A DNA stretch of 32,547 bases from Candidatus Binatia bacterium. GTDB lineage: Bacteria; Desulfobacterota; Binatia; UBA9968; JAJDTQ01. Each line of letters begins with the position of its first letter. Within the stretch, counting starts at the first letter, position 1. The translations under genes were made by a program, and so were the position numbers. A model generated the notes under the pieces. The model did not search any database. It was not told the DNA's origin and worked only from the letters and a program-made list of their open reading frames with translations. Positions 1-6,894 of the stretch are shown one piece after another. The stretch covers positions 1 through 32,547 of the forward strand of contig JAJEAI010000187.1 in assembly GCA_022824205.1 (NCBI GenBank). Direction: 5' to 3'.

Positions 1-185
1 CCCCCCAATGAGTCATTCCCGCGGAAGCGGGAATCCAGGGGTGGTGGGTGTGGCGGCCTCATCGCCCGGCTCCACCCCGCCTGGATTCCCGCTTCCGCGG
101 GAATGACTCATTGGGGGGCAGCGGGATTCCATAACTACACGAAATCATTGAGCAATTGTTTATTTTCATATCAATGACGATTCGA
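1..185. repeat. Left arm of long inverted repeat (contains paired hairpin repeat)
   Basis: Positions 1-185 reappear in reverse complement at 942-1124 with only scattered mismatches. The outer ~118 bp form a self-complementary unit. Two head-to-head copies of the dispersed motif (GTCATTCCCGCGGAAGCGGG, then AATCCAGG) lie at about 12-44 and 80-112 and can fold into one long hairpin. The inner ~65 bp (about 121-185) are AT-richer and lack that motif, but still match the right arm. The arm starts at the window edge, so its true outer end is not visible. Confidence 0.85.
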
Positions 186-266
186 GGGAACTCTTCCTCA
201 TGAGTATTGACACGCCCTGTTCCGCGGGAATGACGTATGGGGGCCGGAAATGACGAAGACGGACGA

Positions 267-348
267 CTGTAACTAGGTGAATTCATTGGACCACATTCTA
301 TTTCCATATCGGTAACGGTTCGAGTGGACTCTGCCTCATGAGTTGACA
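267..348. repeat. Degenerate direct copy of 127-213
   Basis: This segment is a diverged direct repeat of about 127-213. Both run from an AACTA-type start through TTTCATATC or TTCCATATC, then GATTCGAG or GGTTCGAG, CTCATGAGT and TTGACA. The inner part of the right arm (942-1005) is a third, inverted copy. Each copy ends or nearly ends in TTGACA, a consensus -35 hexamer. Confidence 0.7.
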
Positions 349-372
349 AGGCCTAGCGCCGACCGCTACCGT
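343..372 (+). promoter_or_regulatory. Putative promoter of the Nudix gene
   Basis: A perfect -35 hexamer TTGACA (343-348) sits at the end of the duplicated segment. After an 18-nt spacer comes TACCGT (367-372), a weak -10 that fits the TAnnnT pattern. The GTG start at 381 is only 8 nt further on and has no Shine-Dalgarno, so the transcript may be leaderless. The -10 is poor, so this is a tentative call. Confidence 0.35.
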
Positions 373-380
373 CCCGTCGT

Positions 381-887
381 GTGGACCCGGGCGATGAAAT
401 CATAGCGATCGTGGACGAGGACAACCGTGTCGTGGGGTCGGCGCCGCGGCGGGAGATGCGCGCGCGGCGCCTGCCGCACCGGAGCACCTACGTTCTCGTC
501 TTCAACTCTTGCGGCGAAGTCTACGTGCAGAAGCGCACGCGGACCAAGGACGTGTTCCCCGGATACTACGATCCCGCGGCGGGCGGCGTGGTGCTGGCGG
601 GCGAGAACTATCTCGATGGCGCGAAACGCGAACTCGAGGAAGAAATGGGCATCCGCGACGTCCCGCTGGAGAGCCTGTTCGAGTTCTACCATGCCGACGA
701 CCACAGCCGCGTCTGGGGCGCGGCCTACCGCTGCGTCTACGACGGCCCGGTGACCCTCCAGGAGGAAGAGGTGGAGAGCGGCGAGTTCATGCCGGTGGAC
801 GCGGTTTTCGAGGTCGCGGCGACCCAGCCCTTCACGCCGGACGGCCTGTACGTGCTACGGCGCTACGCGGAGTCGGCTCGCGGCTAG
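381..887 (+). CDS. Nudix hydrolase, YfcD-like
   Basis: This 168-aa protein should hydrolyse a nucleoside diphosphate linked to another moiety, or a related pyrophosphate; the substrate cannot be read from sequence. The Nudix box is complete at residues 69-91 (G69, E75, R83-E84, E87-E88, G90). The flanks match the YfcD/isopentenyl-diphosphate-isomerase-like branch as I know it: an N-terminal IVDEDNRVVG segment, HRSTYVLVF, and a late FTPDGL motif. Length is normal for YfcD (about 170-180 aa). The start is GTG with no visible Shine-Dalgarno; it is chosen because the family N-terminus begins a few residues before the IVDEDN segment. The gene stands alone between two long inverted repeat arms (1-185 and 942-1124), with no operon partner. 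The family call is firm and the physiological role is open. Confidence 0.9.
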   Translation: MDPGDEIIAIVDEDNRVVGSAPRREMRARRLPHRSTYVLVFNSCGEVYVQKRTRTKDVFPGYYDPAAGGVVLAGENYLDGAKRELEEEMGIRDVPLESLFEFYHADDHSRVWGAAYRCVYDGPVTLQEEEVESGEFMPVDAVFEVAATQPFTPDGLYVLRRYAESARG

Positions 888-941
888 CATTTGAAGTGCG
901 TCATACCGCCGCTCCGACGAACAGCGGCGCCCACGACCCGA

Positions 942-1124
942 ATCGTCATTGATATGAAAATAAAATCTTGTTCAATGATTTCTGGTAGTTACGGAATCCC
1001 GCTACACCCCAATGAGTCACTCCCGCGGAAGCGGGAATCCAGGCGGGGTGGGGCCGGGCAATGAGGTCGCCACACCCCCCACCCCTGGATTCCCGCTTCC
1101 GCGGGAATGACTCATTGGGGGGCG
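942..1124. repeat. Right arm of long inverted repeat
   Basis: Reverse complement of 1-185. The inner segment CGAATCGTCATTGATATG and the outer paired hairpin (motif copies at about 1017-1046 and 1081-1112) appear in mirrored order. Differences are single substitutions, such as GTCACTCCC against GTCATTCCC. With the left arm it brackets the Nudix gene, which is the layout of a composite or MITE-like cassette. No transposase lies between the arms. Confidence 0.85.
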
Positions 1125-1146
1125 ACGCCCCATTTTCATTCCCCTT

Positions 1147-1225
1147 TGTGTCGGCTGCAAGCCGACATCGGTGATTCCGGCGGAAGCTTGCCCTCGACCC
1201 CGATCGGGGGCGGGAATCCAGGGGT
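1147..1225. repeat. Small hairpin plus degenerate hairpin-family repeat
   Basis: 1147-1165 is a perfect 8-bp stem with a 3-nt loop (TGTCGGCT, GCA, AGCCGACA). It is followed by a decayed copy of the dispersed repeat in which the central GCGG is replaced by a stretch containing the palindrome CCCCGATCGGGG, ending in GCGGGAATCCAGGGGTGG. The tail GGAGGGGG (about 1217-1224) resembles a Shine-Dalgarno ahead of an ATG at 1238, an alternative but unlikely start for tmk. Confidence 0.6.
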
Positions 1226-1278
1226 GGAGGGGGTCAGATGGGTGTGGTTCTCCGCCCTCGCGCCCCTGTTCGCCGCGG

Positions 1279-1308
1279 TTGGGAAGCCGTTCCGTTCTCG
1301 TGTAATAT
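1279..1308 (+). promoter_or_regulatory. Putative tmk promoter
   Basis: TTGGGA (1279-1284), an 18-nt spacer and TAATAT (1303-1308) resemble a sigma-70 promoter. An ATG at 1316 follows the -10 by 7 nt, and the next in-frame ATG is 1343. A stem CGGGGG-TGCT-CCCCCG (1319-1334) lies between these two starts. Confidence 0.4.
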
Positions 1309-1342
1309 TCCTCTCATGCGGGGGTGCTCCCCCGATCATGGA

Positions 1343-1996
1343 ATGCTGCGTTTTTTGACCATCGAGGGCGGTGACGGATCGGGGAAAAGCTATCAAATCC
1401 GGCTGCTCGACGAGTATCTGGACGCGCGGCAAGTGCCGCGGCTGCTGACCCGGGAGCCGGGCGACACGCCGCTGGGCAAGGAGTTGCGGAGGCTCCTGTT
1501 GGAGCGGGGTTCGCAGTCCCTCTGCCAAGAGGCCGAGCTGTTCATGATTTTGGCGGACCGGGCGCAGCACGTCCGGGAAGTGGTCCGGCCCGCCCTCGAA
1601 CAGGGCAAGCTGGTGGTGTCCGACCGTTTCGCCGATTCCACCCTGACCTACCAGGGTTACGGGCGCGGCATGGATCTGGATTTGCTGCGACGCTTGAACC
1701 ACGAGGCCACGGGCGGGACGATGCCCGATCTGACGATTGTCCTGGACTGCCCCGTGGAGGTGGCGCTGGCGCGGGCGGCTGAGCGGCCGGACCCGCGGTC
1801 GGCGCGCGAGGACCGGTTCGAAGCCGAGGGCGTGGCCTTCCAGCGCCGGGTACGGGACGGGTTCCTCAAGCTGGCCGAGGCCGACCCGGAGCGCTATCGG
1901 GTGGTGGATTCGGAAGGCCCGGTGGAGGCAACCCAGGAACAGGTGCGGCGCATACTCGACGAACGGCTTGGCGGATATTCGGCGCCCGGCGGGTGA
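1343..1996 (+). CDS. tmk: Thymidylate kinase
   Basis: dTMP kinase phosphorylates dTMP to dTDP with ATP in the cytosol, on the path to dTTP. From the 1343 start the protein is 217 aa, normal for the family. The N-terminus runs straight into the P-loop (GGDGSGKS, residues 9-16). REPG-TPLG at 38-45 is the dTMP-binding segment, DRF at 94-96 is the family DR(F/Y) motif, and an arginine-rich LID lies near 151-158. I chose 1343 because homologues begin two to five residues before the P-loop strand. ATG 1316 (226 aa) sits 7 nt after a TAATAT box and could serve a leaderless mRNA. ATG 1238 has a repeat-derived GGAGG but adds 35 unconserved residues. It heads the tmk-holB-metG-tatD run. Confidence 0.93.
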   Translation: MLRFLTIEGGDGSGKSYQIRLLDEYLDARQVPRLLTREPGDTPLGKELRRLLLERGSQSLCQEAELFMILADRAQHVREVVRPALEQGKLVVSDRFADSTLTYQGYGRGMDLDLLRRLNHEATGGTMPDLTIVLDCPVEVALARAAERPDPRSAREDRFEAEGVAFQRRVRDGFLKLAEADPERYRVVDSEGPVEATQEQVRRILDERLGGYSAPGG

Positions 1997-2106
1997 CTTC
2001 CGCGGACGGTATGGCGGGATCGTGGGGTCAGGCTCGCGACGCGAGACAATGCCGTCGGGATCAAACGTAATCCAGTGACGGCGCTCCGGTATTCGACGCT
2101 CGGATA

Positions 2107-3099
2107 ATGCTCCTCGGCTTCCAGGAAATCGTCGGCCACGAAGGCCAAATCGCGTTGCTGCGGCGCGCCGTCGAACGCGACCGGCTGCACCATGCCTACC
2201 TGTTCGTCGGTCCGGAAGGGACGGGGAAGCGCACTGTCGCCACGGCCTTGACGGCGGCGGTTCAGTGTTCCACCGGCGCCGGCGAGGCCTGCGGCGCGTG
2301 CGCGGGTTGCCGGGCGGTCGAGCACGACAACCACCCGGACGTGCACTGGCTGGAGCCGCTCAAGGGCAAGCGCGACATCGCCATCGAGCAGGTGCGGCAC
2401 CTGCAGCAACGGTTGGCGCTGCACCGCTTCAACGGGAAGAAGAAGGTCGCCGTCGTCGATCCGTTGACGCTCATGAACCTGCACGCCCAGAACGCGCTGC
2501 TCAAGACGCTGGAGGAGCCGCCGGACCATTCGCTGCTGATCCTCATCGCCGAGAGCACCGGCGGGGTGCTGCCCACGGTGCTGTCGCGCTGCCTGCGGCT
2601 GTCCTTCTTCCCCCTGACGGTGGAGCAGGTGGCCGCCATCGTGGCGCGCGGGGAAGGTATTTCCGAGGACCGGGCGATGTTGCTGGCCAGTCTCAGCTAC
2701 GGGAGCCTCGGCAAGGCTCTGGCGGGCGAGGACGAGGCGCTCCTGGAACAGCGCCGGGAGTGCTTCCGCCGGCTGGCGGCGTTGTCGCCGGACGACGCGC
2801 GCGGCATCTCGGAGCTGGCCGAGGAGATGGGCAAGGACCGGGAGCAGGCATTGCGGTTCCTGGAGTGGATACGCGGGTGGCTGCGGGACATCATGGTGCT
2901 GCAGGTCACGGGCTCGGCCGCGACGGTGTGCAACCGGGACCTGCTGGAACCGCTCCGGCAGGCGGCCGCCACCCGGCGCGTGCAGGAATCCACCGCCGCC
3001 CTGGCCGAGATCGACAACGTGACCCGGTCCATCAACCGGAACTTCAACCGGCGCATGGTGCTGGAGGGCTTCATCCCCGGTATCGTGGGGCAACGATAG
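2107..3099 (+). CDS. holB: DNA polymerase III delta-prime subunit
   Basis: This clamp-loader subunit helps open and load the beta sliding clamp at primed DNA. It is 330 aa, the usual size. The AAA+ fold starts with IVGHEGQ. A Walker A motif is present (GPEGTGKRT, residues 35-43), followed by the four-cysteine zinc module (C54, C62, C65, C68). VVDPLTLMN, the NALLKTLEEPP helix (129-139) and the SRC motif (160-162), which supplies the trans-acting arginine, come next. An intact Walker A is common in non-enterobacterial delta-prime or tau-like proteins, and E. coli HolB is the diverged case. The C-terminal third is the helical collar domain. The gene lies 110 bp after tmk. The tmk-holB-metG-tatD order is a long-known conserved neighbourhood, which supports delta-prime over DnaX. 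Confidence 0.93.
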   Translation: MLLGFQEIVGHEGQIALLRRAVERDRLHHAYLFVGPEGTGKRTVATALTAAVQCSTGAGEACGACAGCRAVEHDNHPDVHWLEPLKGKRDIAIEQVRHLQQRLALHRFNGKKKVAVVDPLTLMNLHAQNALLKTLEEPPDHSLLILIAESTGGVLPTVLSRCLRLSFFPLTVEQVAAIVARGEGISEDRAMLLASLSYGSLGKALAGEDEALLEQRRECFRRLAALSPDDARGISELAEEMGKDREQALRFLEWIRGWLRDIMVLQVTGSAATVCNRDLLEPLRQAAATRRVQESTAALAEIDNVTRSINRNFNRRMVLEGFIPGIVGQR

Positions 3100-3135
3100 T
3101 TACGGATACACGCGGGCATCAGGTTGCCGATCCCC

Positions 3136-3186
3136 GTTCGCCCTGAGCGTAGCGCCGCCTCAGCGGCGCGAAGTCGAAGGGCGCCA
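3136..3186. repeat. Dispersed repeat, GAAGTCGAAGG family
   Basis: The segment runs from CGTTCGCCCTGAGCGTAGCG to GGCGCGAAGTCGAAGGGCGC and contains a GC-rich internal dyad (GCGCCGCCTCAGCGGCGC). A related copy lies between nuoC and nuoD (29255-29323). Repeats of this type are common between genes in environmental genomes. It fills most of the holB-metG gap. Confidence 0.7.
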
Positions 3187-3216
3187 TCCCAAGCTGGAAG
3201 GGACCGCAAGACCGCC

Positions 3217-4758
3217 ATGGACCGGATATACTTCACCACGCCGATCTACTACGTGAACGCCCAGCCGCACCTCGGGCACACCTACACGACCATCATCGCG
3301 GACACGCTGAAACGCTACCACCGCATGCGCGGCCGGGACGTCTTCTTCCTCACCGGCACCGACGAACACGGCGACAAGATCGCCCAGGCGGCGGCCGCGG
3401 ACGACGTCGACCCCAAGGCCTACGCGGACCGCATCAGCGGGCTGTTCCGCTCCACCTGGGACACCTGCGGGATCACCTACGACTACTTCATCCGCACCAC
3501 CGACGACTACCACAAGGCCACGGTGAGCCGTATCCTCCAGCACATCTACGACGCCGGCGACATCTACTTCGGGGAGTACGGCGGGTTCTACTGCTACGGC
3601 TGCGAGCGCTTCTTCACCGAGAAGGAGCTGCAGGGCGGCAAGTGTCCGGACCACCAGACCAGGGCCGCCTACATCAACGAGAAGAACTACTTCTTCCGCA
3701 TGAGCAAGTACCAGGACCGGCTCCTCGAAATCCTCAACGAGAACCCCGAATTCGTCACCCCGCAACGGTATCGCACGGAGGTGCTGGCGCTCCTGCGCGA
3801 GCCCCTGGAAGACCTGTGCATCTCCCGGCCCAGGAGCCGACTGCAATGGGGCATCCCGCTGCCTTTCGATCAGGACTACGTGACCTACGTGTGGTTCGAC
3901 GCCCTGATCAACTACGTGAGCGCGCTGGAGCACCACGGCGAGGATACCTTCAACGCCTACTGGCCCCGTTGCAACCACATCATCGCCAAGGACATCGTCA
4001 AGCCCCACGCCATTTTCTGGCCCACCATGCTCATGGCCGCGGGGCTGCCGCTCTTCCACCGGCTCAACGTCCACGGCTACTGGATCATGGACAAGGGCAA
4101 GATGTCCAAGAGCCTGGGCAACGTCATACGCCCCCTCGACATGAAGGAGCGCTACGGCATGGACGCATTCCGCTACTACCTGCTGCGGGAGATGGTGTTC
4201 GGCCAGGACGCGACCTTCTCCATGGAGGCGTTCGTGAACCGGATCAACGCCGACCTGGCCAACAACTTCGGCAACCTGGTGAGCCGCGTCCTCGCCATGC
4301 AGAAACGGTACTTCGGGGGCGTGGTGCAGCCCATGGGCAACGGCGACCGGCCCGAGGACCGCGAACTCAAGCAGGCCTTCCAGGAGGCGGCGAACGGGGT
4401 GGACCGGTACATGGAGGACATGCACTTCCACCGCGCGCTGGAAGCGATCTTCGCCGCCCTGGACCGGGCCAACCAGTACATCGTGCAAACCGCCCCCTTC
4501 ACGCTCGTCAAGGACCCCGACCAGAAGCCGCGGGTGGGCGAGATCCTGCACCAACTGCTGGAGAGCGTGCGCATCACCGGCGAGCTGCTGAGCCCGTTCC
4601 TGCCCGAGACCGGGGCGGCGGTGCGGGAGCTCCTGGGACTGCCCGCCACCGACGGCCTGCGCGCCGAGTGGGGCGGCTCCTTCCCCGAGGGGCACGAGGT
4701 GCGGCCGCCGCGGATACTGTTCCCGAGGATCGAGGAGACGGAGGACGCCGGAGAGTGA
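3217..4758 (+). CDS. metG: Methionyl-tRNA synthetase
   Basis: Charges tRNA-Met and initiator tRNA with methionine in the cytosol. The protein is 513 aa and class I. The HIGH signature is HLGH at residues 18-21 and the KMSKS loop is KMSKS at 295-299. A connective-peptide zinc site is visible as C126-x2-C129 with C143-x2-H146. The WFDALINY motif (226-233) belongs to the methionine pocket. The C-terminal dimerisation/tRNA-binding (EMAP/Trbp111-like) extension of longer MetRS is absent, so this is the short form, like many bacterial MetG2 enzymes. ATG 3217 is chosen because homologues begin with the xxxYxTTPIYY strand; earlier in-frame codons translate the dispersed repeat. It is followed after a repeat-filled 73-bp gap by tatD. 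Confidence 0.97.
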   Translation: MDRIYFTTPIYYVNAQPHLGHTYTTIIADTLKRYHRMRGRDVFFLTGTDEHGDKIAQAAAADDVDPKAYADRISGLFRSTWDTCGITYDYFIRTTDDYHKATVSRILQHIYDAGDIYFGEYGGFYCYGCERFFTEKELQGGKCPDHQTRAAYINEKNYFFRMSKYQDRLLEILNENPEFVTPQRYRTEVLALLREPLEDLCISRPRSRLQWGIPLPFDQDYVTYVWFDALINYVSALEHHGEDTFNAYWPRCNHIIAKDIVKPHAIFWPTMLMAAGLPLFHRLNVHGYWIMDKGKMSKSLGNVIRPLDMKERYGMDAFRYYLLREMVFGQDATFSMEAFVNRINADLANNFGNLVSRVLAMQKRYFGGVVQPMGNGDRPEDRELKQAFQEAANGVDRYMEDMHFHRALEAIFAALDRANQYIVQTAPFTLVKDPDQKPRVGEILHQLLESVRITGELLSPFLPETGAAVRELLGLPATDGLRAEWGGSFPEGHEVRPPRILFPRIEETEDAGE

Positions 4759-4786
4759 TTGCCGTCCACCGTCTTGTCCGCCCACC

Positions 4787-4828
4787 GTCATTCCCGCGAA
4801 AGCGGGAATCCAGGGGTGGTGGAGGGGC
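4787..4828. repeat. Single half-copy of dispersed hairpin repeat, supplies the tatD RBS
   Basis: One copy of the hairpin motif (GTCATTCCCGCGAAAGCGGG and AATCCAGGGGTGG) lies between metG and tatD. Its 3' tail reads GGTGGAGGGGCGTC directly before the tatD ATG. This places a GGAGG at 4821-4825, six nucleotides from the start codon, so repeat sequence appears to provide the ribosome binding site. Confidence 0.8.
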
Positions 4829-4831
4829 GTC

Positions 4832-5638
4832 ATGAACGCCGGCCTCCCACACCTCATCGACACTCACTGCCACATCCAGACCGAGGAGTTCGACGAGGAC
4901 CGTGACGAGGTGCTGGAGCGGGCCGCGGAGGCGGGTGTCGACACCCTGATCGTGGTGGGGGGCGCCGGGGACCTCTCCACCAACGACGCGGCGGTGCGGC
5001 TGGCAGACGAGCACCCAGGCGTCTACGCCACCGTCGGCATGCACCCGCACGACGCCAAGGACGTGGACGAGGAGGACATAGACCGGCTGCGCGGCCTGTC
5101 CGCCCACCCCAAGGTCGTGGCCATCGGCGAGACCGGCCTGGACTTCCACTACGAGCACTCGCCCCGCCGAGTCCAAAGGGAAATGTTCGAGCGCTTCGTC
5201 GGTCTGGCCGTGGAGACACGGCTGCCTGTCGTGGTGCACAACCGGGAGTCGGACCGCGAGGCGGCGGAGACGCTTCGCGGCGGCGGCGGTCGGCTGGAGG
5301 GAGTGATTCACTGCTTCACCAGCGACGCGGCGGCCGCGCGGACCTTCCTCGACCTCGGCTTCTACCTGTCGTTCTCGGGCATCATCACCTTCAAGAACGC
5401 CGAGGCGCTTCGCGACATCGCCCGTTGGGTGCCGCTGGAACGGCTGCTCATCGAGACTGACGCGCCGTTCCTGGCGCCGGTGCCCAAGCGCGGGCGGCGC
5501 AACGAACCGGCGTACGTGGCATTCGTGGCCGAGACCCTGGCCCGGGTCCGGGGGGTCGAGGTCGAAGAAATCGCCGGCGCCGCCAGCCGCAACGCCCGTG
5601 CGCTGTTCAGGCTGGCGCCAGAGGAGGTCTCGTCATGA
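4832..5638 (+). CDS. TatD-family metal-dependent DNase
   Basis: A 268-aa TIM-barrel amidohydrolase-fold protein. TatD/YcfH proteins are metal-dependent 3'-5' exonucleases on DNA or RNA; family members also act in D-aminoacyl-tRNA or quality-control roles. All the expected metal ligands are present: H12 and H14 in DTHCH, E100 in GETGLD, H136 in VVHNRES, H160 in IHCF, and D210 in ETDAPFLAP. The RNEP segment after the last ligand is also typical. Length is standard. The ATG at 4832 follows a GGAGG that lies inside a dispersed repeat. Placement directly after metG is the classic location. The stop codon overlaps an ATG in another frame (ATGA). The same reading frame continues after the stop into a TPR-like remnant (5639-5803). 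Confidence 0.95.
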   Translation: MNAGLPHLIDTHCHIQTEEFDEDRDEVLERAAEAGVDTLIVVGGAGDLSTNDAAVRLADEHPGVYATVGMHPHDAKDVDEEDIDRLRGLSAHPKVVAIGETGLDFHYEHSPRRVQREMFERFVGLAVETRLPVVVHNRESDREAAETLRGGGGRLEGVIHCFTSDAAAARTFLDLGFYLSFSGIITFKNAEALRDIARWVPLERLLIETDAPFLAPVPKRGRRNEPAYVAFVAETLARVRGVEVEEIAGAASRNARALFRLAPEEVSS

Positions 5639-5803
5639 GCCGCGGCCTCCGAAGAAGTGGTGCGCCGCTACGGGGCCAGCAACGAGCCTTCGCTTCTCGG
5701 AAGTGTCGCATTGGCCATTTCCAACAAAGGACACGCTCTCACCGCGCTGAACCGGCCGGAAGAGGCATCCGTTCACCAGTCGATACGGGCATTGGAACCA
5801 TGA
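5639..5803 (+). pseudogene. Orphan C-terminal fragment of a TPR protein
   Basis: Directly after the tatD stop and in the same frame, 54 codons encode a sequence with the rhythm of a tetratricopeptide repeat: EEVVRRYGASNEPSL, then VALAISNKGHALTALNR, then PEEASVHQSIRALEP and stop. Helix A of a TPR typically reads ALxNKGxALxxLGRxEEA, and the match here is clear by eye. There is no start codon after the tatD stop. The TGA at 5801-5803 overlaps the ATG of aroE. It is best explained as the tail of a larger TPR gene left behind by recombination. Readthrough of the tatD stop is possible but there is no evidence for it. Confidence 0.6.
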
Positions 5804-6690
5804 TCGACGGAACCACGAAGCTGCTGGGCGTGCTGGGATGGCCCGTGGAACATTCCATGTCGCCGGTGATGCACAACGCCGCCATACAGGCCGCCGGTCT
5901 GAACGCGTGCTACATCCCGTTCCCGTGTCCGCCCGAGGCCCTCGGCGATGTCATCGCAGGCCTGCGCGGCCTGGGGTTTCTGGGCGCCAACCTGACCATC
6001 CCGCACAAGCAGGCGGTCATCCCGCACCTCGACGGGCTGAGCGAGGAGTCCCGCTTCACCGGGAGCGTCAACACGCTCTACTGGGAAGGCGACCGGCTGA
6101 TGGGGACCACCACCGACGCCCCGGGCGCCGTGTTGAACCTCCGTGAGGCCGGTATCGGACTGGACGGCGGGCGTGTCGTCATCCTGGGCACCGGGGGGGC
6201 GGCGCGGGCGCTGGCCTTCGTGCTGGCGCGCGGCAGTTGCGCGGGAACCGGCGGGGTCGACGAGACGTTCCGGCTGCCGGAGCTCACGCTGCTGGGCCGG
6301 GACCCGAAAAAGGCCGGTGCGCTGGCGCAAGACGTCGCGGCGGCCGGCGCGGCGGGCACGGCCGTCCGTTCGGGCCTGCTGGCGGATTTCGCCGCTCTCG
6401 GTGGAGAAGCGGACCTCATCATCAACTGCACTTCGGTGGGCATGGTCCCGGACGTTCAGGCGTGCCCCATCGACCCCGCCCTTCTGAAACCGCGCCACGC
6501 CGTCTACGATATCGTCTACCAGCCCCGCGAGACCGTGCTCCTCCGGGAGGCCAGACGCACGGGATGTCGGACGGTGGAGGGCGTCGGCATGCTCGTGCAC
6601 CAGGGGGCGGCGTCCTTCCGCACATGGTTCGGCCGAGAGCCGGACACCGAGGTGATGTTCAACGCCCTCGGTCCCTTCGGCTACGGCTGA
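5800..6690 (+). CDS. aroE: Shikimate dehydrogenase, copy 1
   Basis: Reduces 3-dehydroshikimate to shikimate with NADPH, the fourth step of the shikimate pathway. The protein is 296 aa. The substrate-binding S19-x-S21 (SMSP), the catalytic lysine K70 in LTIPHK, N91 and the catalytic aspartate D106 (TTTDAPG) are all present. The nucleotide-binding loop GTGGAARA lies at 130-137. INCTSVGM and the C-terminal EGVGMLVHQGAASF segment, with its substrate glutamine, also match the family. A ~25-residue insertion after the Rossmann helix (GSCAGTGGVDETFRLPE) is shared with the second copy. ATG 5800 is set by homology; upstream codons in this frame are unconserved. A second, highly similar gene lies at 7526-8416. 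Confidence 0.95.
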   Translation: MIDGTTKLLGVLGWPVEHSMSPVMHNAAIQAAGLNACYIPFPCPPEALGDVIAGLRGLGFLGANLTIPHKQAVIPHLDGLSEESRFTGSVNTLYWEGDRLMGTTTDAPGAVLNLREAGIGLDGGRVVILGTGGAARALAFVLARGSCAGTGGVDETFRLPELTLLGRDPKKAGALAQDVAAAGAAGTAVRSGLLADFAALGGEADLIINCTSVGMVPDVQACPIDPALLKPRHAVYDIVYQPRETVLLREARRTGCRTVEGVGMLVHQGAASFRTWFGREPDTEVMFNALGPFGYG

Positions 6691-6779
6691 TCACGCGACC
6701 GGGAGCATCGCGACGAATGCGTCGGTGATGTCTTCCTGCTGGGTGCGAAGGCGTGGAAACCGGGAAAGGAAGAGCGAAG

Positions 6780-6846
6780 GAAACATGTAAAAGGTCTTTA
6801 TACTTCCTCGAAACATGTAAAGAAAATGGTATAGTCTTTACATGTC
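6780..6846 (+). promoter_or_regulatory. AT-rich promoter/operator cluster upstream of fic remnant
   Basis: An AT-rich island in GC-rich DNA contains GAAACATGTAAA twice as a direct repeat (from 6780 and from 6810, exactly 30 bp apart), then the inverted form CTTTACATGT (6836-6845). Each direct copy is followed by a -10-like box: TATACT (6799-6804) and TATAGT (6830-6835, preceded by TGG). The 30-bp phasing is close to three helical turns. This looks like an autoregulated promoter, but no regulator is identified. Confidence 0.5.
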
Positions 6847-6894
6847 ACGTAGAAAGCGCCAAAAAAACGGCGTTTCCTTTACCTGAAGGCACCC

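Noticed and set aside
59..349. A 96-codon - strand ORF with an internal peptide repeat
   Set aside because: It is the translation of the repeat copies and the hairpin motif. There is no Shine-Dalgarno and no known domain. The frame conservation is reported as a finding, not as a gene.
1238..1342. N-terminal extension of tmk from ATG 1238
   Set aside because: It has a good GGAGG, but the 35 added residues precede the canonical start of the kinase fold and read as non-coding repeat sequence.
6691..6779. Possible - strand peptide ending TQQEDITDAFVAMLPVA after aroE copy 1
   Set aside because: Too short, no start, and no family I can name. It may be the end of a decayed gene but cannot be supported.
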